The notes under the pieces are model-generated. The model worked only from the letters and a program-made list of their open reading frames with translations. It was not told the DNA's origin and searched no databases. The position numbers and the translations under genes were made by a program. From JABDAD01 sp964409695 (GTDB taxonomy: Bacteria; Pseudomonadota; Alphaproteobacteria; Rickettsiales; Rickettsiaceae), in contig CAYPDX010000012.1 in NCBI GenBank assembly GCA_964409695.1, positions 1 to 28,920 on the forward strand: 28,920 nt of DNA, given 5' to 3'. Positions within the stretch are counted from its first letter, which is position 1. Every line of letters begins with the position of its first letter. Shown here piece after piece: positions 7,839 through 16,344 of the stretch.

Positions 7839-8845
7839 TAAAAAAATTAGATAAGAATATTATCCAAATACTTCATGAAGATTTTGCTGACGAACTTAAG
7901 CAAGTAAACGATATTATTCTATCTCAATTAGAATCATCAGAATATCTAATTGGAGATATAGGAAAATACCTTCTAAATTATGGTGGTAAAAGAATTAGAC
8001 CACTACTTACCATACTTTCAAGCAAACTTTTTTCTTATGATAAAGACAATAACCATATTAAGCTTGCTGCAGCTACAGAATTTATCCATGCAGCAACTTT
8101 ATTACACGATGATGTAGTAGATTCAAGTTTACTTAGAAGATTTAAACCAACTGCGAATTCTGTATGGGGGAATCAAGCCTCTATACTTGTTGGGGATTAT
8201 ATTTTTAGCCAATCATTTAGATTAATGGTATCGACAGATTCTATCCAAGCACTTAAATGCCTTTCAGACGCTTCAGCCATAATTGCAAAAGGAGAAATTT
8301 CTCAGCTAGCAAGCTCGCAAACAAAAGAATTTCCTTCGGTTGATAGATATTTTGAAATAATAAAATCAAAAACATCGGAATTATTTGCTGCGGCATGCAA
8401 AGTTGGCGGTATTATTAGTGGAGCCTCGCAGAAAAACATCGATTCCATGTATAATTTTGGAAGGAATGTTGGAATAATATTTCAAATCAGAGATGATATG
8501 CTCGATTATTTTTCGCAGTCAAATAAAATTGGGAAAAATATTGGCGACGATTTCTATGAAAGTAAAATCACACTACCAATAATTCTATTAAAAGAACATG
8601 CAAATTCTGAAGAATTGAAAATTCTAAAATCATATTTCTTGTCAAAAAATACTAAAACAGAGGAAGACCTCAAAATAACTATTAAGATGCTTCAAAAACA
8701 TAATATATCTTCTAAAATAAATGAATTAATAAAGGCTCATTCGGAGAAAGCTCTCGAATGTCTTCAACGCACAGATTCAAACAATAATTTAATTTTGAAT
8801 TATTTAGAAAAAATAATAACATTTGCAAGCACAAGAGAGAGTTAG
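7835..8845 (+). CDS. ispB: Long-chain polyprenyl diphosphate synthase (octaprenyl type)
   Basis: This enzyme condenses isopentenyl diphosphate units onto an allylic primer to make the ubiquinone side chain. Both aspartate-rich motifs are intact: DDVVD at residues 92-96 and DDMLD at 220-224. The substrate-binding GGKRIRP is at 50-56. Residues just before the first motif are small (HAATLL), which fits a long-chain product. I start at ATG 7835 (336 residues), which overlaps the preceding stop as ATGA; an upstream in-frame TTG at 7817 would only add residues inside the previous gene. The exact chain length cannot be read from the sequence. ppdK begins one base after the stop codon. Confidence 0.93.
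   Translation: MIKKLDKNIIQILHEDFADELKQVNDIILSQLESSEYLIGDIGKYLLNYGGKRIRPLLTILSSKLFSYDKDNNHIKLAAATEFIHAATLLHDDVVDSSLLRRFKPTANSVWGNQASILVGDYIFSQSFRLMVSTDSIQALKCLSDASAIIAKGEISQLASSQTKEFPSVDRYFEIIKSKTSELFAAACKVGGIISGASQKNIDSMYNFGRNVGIIFQIRDDMLDYFSQSNKIGKNIGDDFYESKITLPIILLKEHANSEELKILKSYFLSKNTKTEEDLKITIKMLQKHNISSKINELIKAHSEKALECLQRTDSNNNLILNYLEKIITFASTRES
8833..8841 (+). promoter_or_regulatory. Ribosome binding site supporting the GTG start of ppdK
   Basis: The purine-rich AAGAGAGAG ends five bases before the GTG at 8847 and lies inside the end of ispB. It favours GTG 8847 over the in-frame TTG at 8823. Confidence 0.45.
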
Positions 8846-8846
8846 A

Positions 8847-11489
8847 GTGAACGTAAGCTACATACATAATTTTACAGAAGAAATTGATCTTAAAAATTCT
8901 AACATGAAAAAATTACTTGGAACAAAAGGATTCCATCTTGCTGAAATGTCTAAATTATCTCTTCCAATTCCACCTGGCTTTACAATTACTACTGAAGTAT
9001 GCCAGCATTATTTTAAAAATAACAAAACATTGCCAGCTTCACTACTCAAGGAAACACACACAAATATAAAATTCCTAGAAGAAAAAACAGGAAAAAAATT
9101 TGGCGGAGCAGAAAATCCTTTGCTGATCTCTGTTAGATCAGGATCAGAAGTGTCAATGCCTGGCATGATGGATACTATTCTAAATCTTGGCATTAATGAC
9201 AAAGTAGCAGAATCTCTGGGCAAGATCACAGGTGACTATGAATTTGCATATGATTGCTACGTAAGATTTATTCTAATGTTTTCAGAGGTTGTTCTTGGTA
9301 TCAACCATTATGTTTTAGAAAAGGCAAAGAATGAATTTTTACAAACAAAAAATCTAGATTATAGCGCAAAATTATCCTTGGGGGATACAAAAAATCTCAT
9401 CACAATGTACAAAAATGTAATTGCAGATAATGATCAAATATTACCTGAGGATCCGTATGAGCAATTAGAGCTTGCTATTGAGGCTGTTATAAATTCTTGG
9501 AATAGCCAAAGGGCTCAAATCTATAGAAAACTCCATCATATTTGTGACAAAATAGGAACTGCTGTTACCGTACAATCAATGGTGTTTGGAAATTATAATG
9601 ATAATTCAGGAACTGGAGTTGTATTTACTAGGAATCCAGTAAATGGAGAGAATGAGATTTACGGCGAATATATTATTAAAGCTCAAGGCGAGGATATAGT
9701 TGCTGGTAAGAAAACTCCTCTGCCACTGAGTGATTCACCTAATTCTTTAGAATTCGAAATGCCAGCAATTTATCAAGAGCTAAAGACTCACTGCAAAAAT
9801 TTGGAAAATAAATACAAGGATATGCAGGATATTGAGTTTACAATTGAATCTGGCAAACTATATATTTTGCAAACTCGGTCTGGAAAAAGAGCAGCGAAAT
9901 CAGCAATAAAAATAGCTCATGATTTGGCTTGTGAAAAACTTATATCTAAAAATGAAGCGATAATGATGATTAATTCTAATCATATTAATCAGCTACTTCA
10001 TCCTACAGTATCCAAAAATTCAAAATTAAAACCTGTGGCGAATGGACTTGCAGCCTCGCCTGGAGCTGCAAATGGTAAGGTTGTTTTCTGCTCAGAAGCT
10101 GCTGAGATTCTTGCAAAATCCTCAAATGTAATTTTGCTCCGCCACGATACATGCCCAGAAGATATAAAAGGCATTTCCTTATCTAAAGGTATAATAACAG
10201 CAAGAGGTGGGCTAACTTCACATGCAGCTGTAGTAGCAAGAGGTATGGGGAAACCTTGTATTTGCGGAACTTCCGAAATTGAAATTGACACAGAAAAAAG
10301 AAGAGCGAAAATTGGAAATATTATTATTAATGAATATGACGATATCAGCATGGATGGAGGAACTGGCGAAATCTACATAGGTTCAGTAGAGCTCGAACAA
10401 GCTGATACAATAGAAGAATTTGATACTATCTTAGAATGGGCTGATGAAGTTAGAACCCTAAAAATAAGATCAAATGCAGAAACAGAACAAGATGTAACTA
10501 CATCTATTAAATTCGGCGCTGAGGGTATAGGGCTTTGCAGAACTGAACATATGTTTTTTGAAAAAAACAAAATTAGCCTAGTAAGACAAATGATTTTGCG
10601 AACTTCTCTTGAAGAACGCCAAAAAGTTCTCGACGCAATTCTCCCACTACATAAAGAAGATTTTATTTCTATACTAAGACCTATGGGAAACAAGCCTATA
10701 AATATAAGGCTCATAGATCCTCCACTTCATGAATTTCTTCCAAGTAGCCATAATGAAATAAAATCTCTTGCTGAAGAAATGGATATTGATATTGAAATTA
10801 TACAGCATCAATTAGAAAGACTAAAAGAGAGCAATCCCATGATAGGCCATAGGGGGTGCAGGCTTGGAATTACTCATCCAGATATTTATGAAATGCAAGT
10901 AAATGCAATTATTAGCGCAGCTATTTTTATCAAAAAATCAGGGACAGAACCAAATATTGAAATTATGGTTCCATTAATTGCGACAGAAGCAGAACTTATA
11001 TTTTTGAAAGATCTAATCGTAACAACAGCTGAGAAAATTATGGCTCAGGAAGGCCACAAGATTAATTATAAAATCGGCACAATGATAGAGCTCCCAAGAG
11101 CTTGTATGATTGCCGGCAATATTGCCAAACATGTTGAGTATTTTAGCTTTGGTACGAATGATTTAACTCAAACTGTATATGGAATTTCTCGTGATGATGT
11201 TGCGAGCTTCATGCCAGAATATAAATCCCTAGATATATTCAAATTTGATCCTTTTACTTCATTAGATGTTGAAGGTGTTGGAAACTTTATTACAATGGCG
11301 ATTGAAAGAGGGAAACAAGTTAATAAAAAACTATCAGTTGGTATTTGCGGAGAACATGCAGGCGATCCAGAATCTATAGATTTCTTCCATAATAGTAATG
11401 TTGATTATATTTCTTGCTCACCATACCGAATCCCAATAGCTCGACTCTACGCAGCAAGAAGCGGTATAGTAAGCTCTATTTCTAAATAA
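8847..11489 (+). CDS. ppdK: Pyruvate, phosphate dikinase
   Basis: PPDK interconverts pyruvate, ATP and Pi with PEP, AMP and PPi. The 880-residue protein has the full three-part layout. The ATP-grasp N-terminal half contains KLLGTKG, VSVRSGS-like and SMPGMMDT motifs. The swivelling phosphohistidine domain has GGLTSHAAVVARG, with catalytic His at about residue 459. The C-terminal PEP/pyruvate barrel has FGTNDLTQ and SVGICGEHAG, with catalytic Cys at about 834. These positions closely match the characterised clostridial enzyme (His455, Cys831, from memory). No ATG lies near the expected N-terminus, so I take GTG 8847. Placed directly behind tlc and ispB, it fits a parasite that imports ATP and works at the pyruvate/PEP branch without full glycolysis. 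Confidence 0.96.
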   Translation: MNVSYIHNFTEEIDLKNSNMKKLLGTKGFHLAEMSKLSLPIPPGFTITTEVCQHYFKNNKTLPASLLKETHTNIKFLEEKTGKKFGGAENPLLISVRSGSEVSMPGMMDTILNLGINDKVAESLGKITGDYEFAYDCYVRFILMFSEVVLGINHYVLEKAKNEFLQTKNLDYSAKLSLGDTKNLITMYKNVIADNDQILPEDPYEQLELAIEAVINSWNSQRAQIYRKLHHICDKIGTAVTVQSMVFGNYNDNSGTGVVFTRNPVNGENEIYGEYIIKAQGEDIVAGKKTPLPLSDSPNSLEFEMPAIYQELKTHCKNLENKYKDMQDIEFTIESGKLYILQTRSGKRAAKSAIKIAHDLACEKLISKNEAIMMINSNHINQLLHPTVSKNSKLKPVANGLAASPGAANGKVVFCSEAAEILAKSSNVILLRHDTCPEDIKGISLSKGIITARGGLTSHAAVVARGMGKPCICGTSEIEIDTEKRRAKIGNIIINEYDDISMDGGTGEIYIGSVELEQADTIEEFDTILEWADEVRTLKIRSNAETEQDVTTSIKFGAEGIGLCRTEHMFFEKNKISLVRQMILRTSLEERQKVLDAILPLHKEDFISILRPMGNKPINIRLIDPPLHEFLPSSHNEIKSLAEEMDIDIEIIQHQLERLKESNPMIGHRGCRLGITHPDIYEMQVNAIISAAIFIKKSGTEPNIEIMVPLIATEAELIFLKDLIVTTAEKIMAQEGHKINYKIGTMIELPRACMIAGNIAKHVEYFSFGTNDLTQTVYGISRDDVASFMPEYKSLDIFKFDPFTSLDVEGVGNFITMAIERGKQVNKKLSVGICGEHAGDPESIDFFHNSNVDYISCSPYRIPIARLYAARSGIVSSISK

Positions 11490-11499
11490 CACTAAAATC

Positions 11500-11538
11500 C
11501 CAATTTAAATTGGAAATTAGAATTATTTCATTTATACT
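11500..11538 (+). promoter_or_regulatory. Perfect palindrome plus promoter of the Tim44-like/lipA operon
   Basis: A 14-bp perfect palindrome CCAATTTAAATTGG (11500-11513) follows ppdK. Its right end is part of a -35 TTGGAA (11510-11515). A 17-bp spacer leads to -10 TATACT (11533-11538), about 26 bases before the ATG at 11565. The palindrome could be an operator or a weak end-of-operon hairpin; it is AT-rich with no T-run, so a terminator is less likely. Confidence 0.5.
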
Positions 11539-11564
11539 AGCTACAAGAAAATATTGAGACCATC

Positions 11565-12194
11565 ATGTCGCCACAAATTTTAGAGTTAATTTTTTTCGCT
11601 ATTATAGCTTTTTTTATTATAAATAAGCTCATCACCCTTCTAGGAACAACAGATGATGTAGACCCAAGAGCTAGAAAATCCAATTTTGGCGAACCGACTA
11701 ATCTAAAGGATGTAACAACATCTGGTACAGATTGGAATGTAGGACCCAAACTTGTTATTGTAAAAAGCGCCAGAGAAGAAATAGACAAATCCTTACTCAT
11801 TAATGGAAATGATACAGAATTAATAAAGAATCTTGAAATAATCGCTGATAAAGTTCCAAAATTTTCAGTGTCAATTTTTGTAAAAAATGCTGCTAAAGCA
11901 TGGCAAATAATTATAAATTCAGTAATTACTGTTGATATGGATATGCTTGATGAACTCGTAGATAAGAGATACATAGACCTTGTTCTTGAAAAAGCTGATT
12001 TTTATAAAAATGCCGATATTAGCAAATTACCTAGAATCAAAATTTCAGATGTCACATTTTTTGGAAATAGTATCTTGATTAAAGTTATGGTTGAAGCAGA
12101 TAAAATTCCTACAGAAGAATGGACTTTTAGCAGAAATGCAAACCATACAGGACCAAATTGGTTCCTGAGCAACATAGATGAATTTAGAAACTAA
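11565..12194 (+). CDS. Tim44-like domain protein (alphaproteobacterial TimA type)
   Basis: This 209-residue protein has an N-terminal membrane segment (about residues 6-26, ending in INKLITLLG), a short polar linker and a globular domain of about 130 residues. The domain pattern, with AWQIIINSVITVDMDMLDELVDKRYIDLV, matches the Tim44-like fold: helices then a curved sheet, ending in WTFSRNANHTGPNWFLSNI. The mitochondrial relative anchors the protein-import motor at the inner membrane; the bacterial role is not well defined. Orientation would place the domain in the cytosol or periplasm near the membrane. The stop overlaps the lipA start by one base (TAATG), so the two are coupled. A good promoter lies at 11510-11538. 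Confidence 0.82.
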   Translation: MSPQILELIFFAIIAFFIINKLITLLGTTDDVDPRARKSNFGEPTNLKDVTTSGTDWNVGPKLVIVKSAREEIDKSLLINGNDTELIKNLEIIADKVPKFSVSIFVKNAAKAWQIIINSVITVDMDMLDELVDKRYIDLVLEKADFYKNADISKLPRIKISDVTFFGNSILIKVMVEADKIPTEEWTFSRNANHTGPNWFLSNIDEFRN

Positions 12195-13105
12195 TGAGCC
12201 TCGAGTATAATATAGAAAAAATAAAAACTAGACCAGATTGGATCAGGGTCAAGGCTCCTGTCTCTAAAGAATATATTGAAACACGTGACCTCATAACTGA
12301 ATTGAAATTAAATACTGTTTGCCAAGAGGCTGCATGCCCTAATATCGGCGAATGCTGGGCAAAGAGCCATGCAACTGTTATGATTCTTGGTTCTGTTTGC
12401 ACAAGAGCTTGCAGATTTTGTAATATTAAAACTGGTAAACCTGATCTACTAGATCCTCATGAACCTGAAAGGCTAGCTGAAGCAGTATCTCGGTTAAAAC
12501 TTAAACATGTTGTAATAACATCGGTTGATAGAGATGACCTCGAAGACGGCGGCGCGTCACATTTCGCTGAATGTATAACTCGAATAAGAAATGGCTCGCC
12601 ATCAACAACTATCGAAGTCCTAACTCCTGATTTTTTAAAAAAAGATGGAGCTCTTGAGATCGTTGTAAAGGCAAAGCCCGATGTATATAATCATAATGTT
12701 GAGACTGTCCCTTCCTTGTACAAAAAAATAAGGCCAGGAGCGCGCTATTATCATTCTATAAACTTACTTGATAGGGTTAAACAGCTTGATCCTACAATCT
12801 TCACAAAATCAGGAATGATGGTTGGACTTGGTGAGACTAAAGAAGAAGTTGTACAAGTTATGGAAGATTTAAGAGCTGCAGATGTCGATTTTCTAACAGT
12901 AGGACAATATTTACAGCCAACCAAAACTCATGCAAAAATTGACAGATATGTAACTCCAGAAGAATTTGATTTCCTCTCTAGAATGGCATATGCGAAGGGA
13001 TTTTTGATGGTTTCAGCGAGCCCACTTACTAGATCTTCATATCATGCTGGTGATGATTTTATAAAATTAAGGCAAGCGAGAGAGGATTTCTTATTAAATG
13101 CCTAA
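12194..13105 (+). CDS. lipA: Lipoyl synthase
   Basis: LipA inserts two sulfur atoms into octanoyl groups on the E2 subunits of 2-oxoacid dehydrogenases, using radical SAM chemistry. The 303-residue protein has both cluster motifs: the auxiliary-cluster cysteines C43, C48 and C54 (CQEAACPNIGEC) and the radical SAM cysteines C69, C73 and C76 (CTRACRFC). The C-terminal RSSYH (280-284), which ligates the auxiliary cluster, is present. Everything needed for activity is intact. It overlaps the next gene by 8 bases. Its presence implies that pyruvate or 2-oxoglutarate dehydrogenase is in use, consistent with a respiring intracellular parasite. Confidence 0.97.
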   Translation: MSLEYNIEKIKTRPDWIRVKAPVSKEYIETRDLITELKLNTVCQEAACPNIGECWAKSHATVMILGSVCTRACRFCNIKTGKPDLLDPHEPERLAEAVSRLKLKHVVITSVDRDDLEDGGASHFAECITRIRNGSPSTTIEVLTPDFLKKDGALEIVVKAKPDVYNHNVETVPSLYKKIRPGARYYHSINLLDRVKQLDPTIFTKSGMMVGLGETKEEVVQVMEDLRAADVDFLTVGQYLQPTKTHAKIDRYVTPEEFDFLSRMAYAKGFLMVSASPLTRSSYHAGDDFIKLRQAREDFLLNA

Positions 13106-13562
13106 TTTTAAAGAATCTAGGATTTTAAATTATACGCAAAAACAATTATATCAACTTGTACTTGATGTTGAAAAATACCCCGAATTTGTACCACATTGCG
13201 AATCTTGTAAAATAATAGAAAGAAAAGAGAAAGAAATAATAACTGACCTATCTGTTTCTTTTGGCTTTATTTCAAAAAAATACAGATCTTCAGTTACTTA
13301 TGGAGTAAAAGATGATCAATATTTTGTAAATGTAAAACAAATATCTGGCCCATTTAAGTATCTAGAAACTAAATGGTGTTTTGATAAATATGAAGAAAAT
13401 AAAACTAGAATCCAGTTTGAAATAGATTTTATGTTTGAATCTGAGATAATCAATTCTTTAATTGGATCATTATTTGAAAAAGCCTCTAAAACAATGGTTA
13501 AAGCTTTTGAAGATAGGGCAAAGGAAATTTATGGCACGCATCACTCAACTAAGACAGAATAG
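13098..13562 (+). CDS. RatA/Coq10-like START-domain protein
   Basis: This 154-residue protein belongs to the small START/polyketide-cyclase-like family that includes bacterial RatA and mitochondrial Coq10. Family features seen are the N-terminal LYQLVLDVEKYPEFVPHC (about residues 17-34), a central beta sheet with ISGPFKYLETKWCF, and the C-terminal helix beginning near SLFEKASKTMVKAFEDRA. Coq10 binds ubiquinone; RatA was proposed to block 70S assembly. Alphaproteobacterial copies commonly follow lipA, as here (8-base overlap), and are more Coq10-like by sequence habit. A quinone or lipid carrier role is my preferred reading. The 3' end overlaps the purC start by 32 bases. Confidence 0.85.
   Translation: MPNFKESRILNYTQKQLYQLVLDVEKYPEFVPHCESCKIIERKEKEIITDLSVSFGFISKKYRSSVTYGVKDDQYFVNVKQISGPFKYLETKWCFDKYEENKTRIQFEIDFMFESEIINSLIGSLFEKASKTMVKAFEDRAKEIYGTHHSTKTE
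13521..13525 (+). promoter_or_regulatory. Ribosome binding site of purC
   Basis: AAGGA ends five bases before ATG 13531. It decides that start against the in-frame upstream ATG at 13462, which would add 23 residues unlike the family and lie deeper inside the preceding gene. Confidence 0.6.
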
Positions 13563-14259
13563 ACAAAAACTATACGAAGGTAGTAGTAAAATCATTTTCC
13601 AAACTGAGGAAGAAGAAAGTACTGTCACAATGTTCTTTAAAGATGATTTAAAATATAATGATGAAGTAAAAACCATATCAGGTAAAGGCGTTATAAACAA
13701 TTCTATTTCTAGTTTCTTAATGGAAAAACTGGATCTAGTTGGAATTGAGAATCATTTTATTGAAAAATCTAACATGAGAGAACAAGAAGTTCAGATTTTA
13801 GATATAATCCCTCTGCAAGTTCGTGTTAGTAATGTTGCCGTTGGTGATTATGTTACTAAATTTGGTGTCCAGGAAGGATATTTATTTGACGAACCAATGC
13901 TTGAATTCAAAGTCAAAAATCCTGAAACAAAATACCCATCTATTAATGAAACACAAATTGTTGGCTTTAATTGGATGATGCCTTTTGAAGTAAAAGAAAT
14001 GAAACGATCTGCAAGAAGAGTCAATGACTTTCTGTGTGGATTTTTTGCTGGCCTAGGTTTTCGTTTAGTTGAATGTAGGCTTGAATTTGGCAGAGTATTC
14101 AATGGTGAAGATTTTATATTAATGCTCGCTGATGAAATAACACCAGAATCATGTAAATTATGGGACCTAAAGACCAATCAAAAATTTGATATAGAAACAA
14201 TTTTTAAATCCGACGATGCTATTGAGATATATAAAAGCCTATCAAAAAGAATTCTTTAA
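13531..14259 (+). CDS. purC: SAICAR synthetase-like protein (divergent PurC)
   Basis: PurC couples CAIR to aspartate with ATP in purine synthesis. The 242-residue protein shows KLYEGSSKII (13-22), ISGKGVINNSISSFLM (49-64), VGIENHFIEK, and the C-terminal RLVECRLEFGRVFNG and ADEITPESCKLWD. Several positions differ from the E. coli enzyme: the VRN motif has Ser for Arg (SNVAVGD), and the NDPMV motif reads KYPSI, losing the Asp. As I remember them, Rickettsia PurC proteins carry the same changes, so this is probably a lineage-wide variant. No other purine gene is in the window, so the role of an isolated PurC is unclear. The start is chosen by the ribosome binding site; it overlaps the preceding gene by 32 bases. 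Confidence 0.88.
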   Translation: MARITQLRQNRQKLYEGSSKIIFQTEEEESTVTMFFKDDLKYNDEVKTISGKGVINNSISSFLMEKLDLVGIENHFIEKSNMREQEVQILDIIPLQVRVSNVAVGDYVTKFGVQEGYLFDEPMLEFKVKNPETKYPSINETQIVGFNWMMPFEVKEMKRSARRVNDFLCGFFAGLGFRLVECRLEFGRVFNGEDFILMLADEITPESCKLWDLKTNQKFDIETIFKSDDAIEIYKSLSKRIL

Positions 14260-14293
14260 CCATACTACCGACAAATGTGGATTGAATTTTGCC

Positions 14294-14348
14294 GACTCGT
14301 CAAAAAGACTCGTCATCACGCACTAGTGCATCGCAATGCGGGGTGACG
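14294..14348. repeat. Palindromic intergenic repeat between purC and rsmI
   Basis: The arms cgtcatcacgca (14311-14322) and tgcggggtgacg (14337-14348) pair with one wobble and one mismatch. The region inside includes the perfect palindrome CACTAGTG (14321-14328). The left side is preceded by a direct repeat GACTCGTCA (14294-14302 and 14307-14315). It lies between convergent genes and could fold in the ends of both transcripts, acting as a two-way terminator or as a dispersed element. Confidence 0.6.
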
Positions 14349-14399
14349 GTGCTTTTGGAGAACGAGGTTATTACAAAAGTTTTTTCAGACATGTGTTCT

Positions 14400-15227
14400 C
14401 TAACACATTTTATAAATATCATTTTTTGTGAGTTTCTTATTATATTTTTTTACAAGAATCTCAGCTATATCCTTAGTAGTCTTATTATTTTTTTTCATCT
14501 CCTGAATCGTAAGTTTAACCTTCTCAACATCAACTTTCTCATCAGGATGTTTAGGGCTAACTAGAACCACAAATTCACCACGAATATTCACCTCATCAAA
14601 TGAATTAATTAATTCACTGACTTTTTTACGAATTACAGTTTGAAAAATTTTGGTAATTTCCTTTACAACAGCAACTTCCCTATCACCCAAACTAATTTGT
14701 ATTTGTTTTAAACTATCAAGGATCCTAGATGGAGCCTCATAAAAAATTAACGTTGCTTCTAGATCTTCCAAGCTAGAAAGTAACTTATCTCTAGAAACTG
14801 AAGTTTTTGGCATGAAGCCTGCGAAAAAGAATTTATCTGTTGGCATACCAGAAAGAATTAATGCGCTAATGGCCGCGCATGGTCCAGGAATCACATCAAC
14901 CAACAAATCATTCTCATGTAATTCTCTAACAATTTTATAGCCAGGATCAGCTATTAGTGGGGTTCCAGCATCACTTACTAAAACAATTGCTTTACCATTT
15001 GCTACATCCTCTACTATCCTACCTCTTATATAATCATCAGAATGATCATTATATACTGAGAGTTTTTTAGCCGTAATTGAATGTTTTTGTAGCAATCTTT
15101 GCGTAACACGAGTATCTTCACAATATATAATATCACAATTTTTGAGCAAAAAAAGAGCTCTAAGAGTTATGTCATCAAGATTGCCAATAGGAGTGGATAC
15201 AATGTATAGGCCTGCTTTTAATTCCAT
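14400..15227 (-). CDS. rsmI: 16S rRNA C1402 2'-O-methyltransferase
   Basis: RsmI methylates the ribose of C1402 in the ribosomal P site using SAM. The family motifs are clear near the N-terminus: GLYIVSTPIGNLDDIT (6-21), CEDTR (36-40), SDAGTPLIADPG (85-96) and PGPCAAISAL (114-123). The tail has the helical KKNNKTTKDIAEILVKKY segment. I start at ATG 15227 (275 residues) because the family begins about here; an upstream ATG at 15335 would add 36 residues unlike RsmI. The divergent neighbour is an LppC/LpoA-type lipoprotein gene, the same pairing as in E. coli, and the two 5' ends overlap by 26 bases. Confidence 0.95.
   Translation of the reverse strand: MELKAGLYIVSTPIGNLDDITLRALFLLKNCDIIYCEDTRVTQRLLQKHSITAKKLSVYNDHSDDYIRGRIVEDVANGKAIVLVSDAGTPLIADPGYKIVRELHENDLLVDVIPGPCAAISALILSGMPTDKFFFAGFMPKTSVSRDKLLSSLEDLEATLIFYEAPSRILDSLKQIQISLGDREVAVVKEITKIFQTVIRKKVSELINSFDEVNIRGEFVVLVSPKHPDEKVDVEKVKLTIQEMKKNNKTTKDIAEILVKKYNKKLTKNDIYKMC
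15189..15193 (+). promoter_or_regulatory. Ribosome binding site of the LppC-like lipoprotein
   Basis: AGGAG lies eight bases before ATG 15202. It supports that start even though it lies within the 5' coding part of the oppositely oriented rsmI. Confidence 0.65.
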
Positions 15228-16344
15228 AATCAAACTATTTAAGTTATCTCTATTTATATCATTTATCTTTCTTCTTGCAAGCTGTGCATCGGATAAACCT
15301 ATCAAACAAGATAAAGCTGAAATTGCAATTCTCATGCCACTTACTGGACCTCATGGTGAAAAAGGCAAGATTCTCGCTGAATTAATAAAGATAGGGCTTG
15401 AGGATAAGTTAAACGGATTTGTAACAACAAATACATATGACGTATCTACTGAAGAATTTGCAGAGCAAGCAGCCAAAAAATTACTAGCAAGAAATACTGA
15501 GATTATCTTAGGTCCATTATTTACCCCAAGCATTAGAAGCTTTGAAAAAATAGTAAAGAATAATAATATTATAATGATTTCACTTTCTAACAACCCTCTT
15601 GTTACTGATGAATCAAATATCTATATTTTTGGTCATTCTCCATTAAAGCAAACTTATAGAATGATTGAATATCTAACAAATAAGGACTTTAAGGAATTTG
15701 CATTACTTCTGCCAAAAAACAGAAACTCTGACAATATAAGTAAGGTTCTTAAAGAATTAATTGAGTCAAACGGCGGATCTATTATTGCAAACCAACAATA
15801 TACGAATGAAGTCCAATCGATCAATGAAGAGATTCAAAAAATTTCCGAATTAGTAGATCAGGCCATAGAGGATATTGATAATAATGCAAAACCAGTATTA
15901 TTTATTACAGAAGATAATGAGTCTACTCTTCGAATAATTTTTGAATCAATTAAAAAACATAATCTTGATACAAAAGCTATAATAGCTGGCGATAGTAGAA
16001 TAGATACAGCAACAGATATCGATATAAAACTAATTTTCACAGGCTCAAGACATGTATTAAGCTCTACATCTCTTGAAAAAATACAGAATCAATTAGCTAT
16101 TCATCATTTAAATTATCTTGAAAATTTAGCATATGATTTAGGTGCAATGACATCAACAGCAATAGGACTTAGCTACACTCGAGAAACTTTCTTAAACAAA
16201 TTGCAAAGCCCTGTTTGGTACCATGGAGTTTCAGGTAATTTACGTTTAAACAAATATATAGCTGAAAGGAAATATTCTATTATTGAAAGATCAGGCAAAA
16301 ACTATAATGTTTTAGATAATGCGCAAGAATCGCCTAAGAATTGA
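15202..16344 (+). CDS. LppC/LpoA-like penicillin-binding protein activator lipoprotein
   Basis: The product is an exported lipoprotein of 380 residues. The signal (basic IIKLFK, hydrophobic LSLFISFIFL) ends in the lipobox LLASC, with Cys28 as the lipidated residue. The mature part has the periplasmic-binding-protein type I fold, opening with AEIAILMPLTGPHGEKG (39-55) and containing IILGPLFTPS and a second lobe with VLFITEDNES. LpoA in E. coli activates the cell-wall synthase PBP1A; alphaproteobacterial relatives are annotated likewise, mostly by homology. The conserved pairing with rsmI supports the call. The start is set by the AGGAG at 15189. The 3' end overlaps the stop of xerD by 11 bases. 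Confidence 0.86.
   Translation: MYRPAFNSIIKLFKLSLFISFIFLLASCASDKPIKQDKAEIAILMPLTGPHGEKGKILAELIKIGLEDKLNGFVTTNTYDVSTEEFAEQAAKKLLARNTEIILGPLFTPSIRSFEKIVKNNNIIMISLSNNPLVTDESNIYIFGHSPLKQTYRMIEYLTNKDFKEFALLLPKNRNSDNISKVLKELIESNGGSIIANQQYTNEVQSINEEIQKISELVDQAIEDIDNNAKPVLFITEDNESTLRIIFESIKKHNLDTKAIIAGDSRIDTATDIDIKLIFTGSRHVLSSTSLEKIQNQLAIHHLNYLENLAYDLGAMTSTAIGLSYTRETFLNKLQSPVWYHGVSGNLRLNKYIAERKYSIIERSGKNYNVLDNAQESPKN

Noticed and set aside
14289..14564. A forward open frame of 91 codons after purC
   Set aside because: It crosses the intergenic palindrome and then runs antisense to rsmI; no ribosome binding site or family likeness.
15228..15335. Longer rsmI from ATG 15335
   Set aside because: The added 36 residues do not resemble RsmI and would overlap the lipoprotein gene much further.
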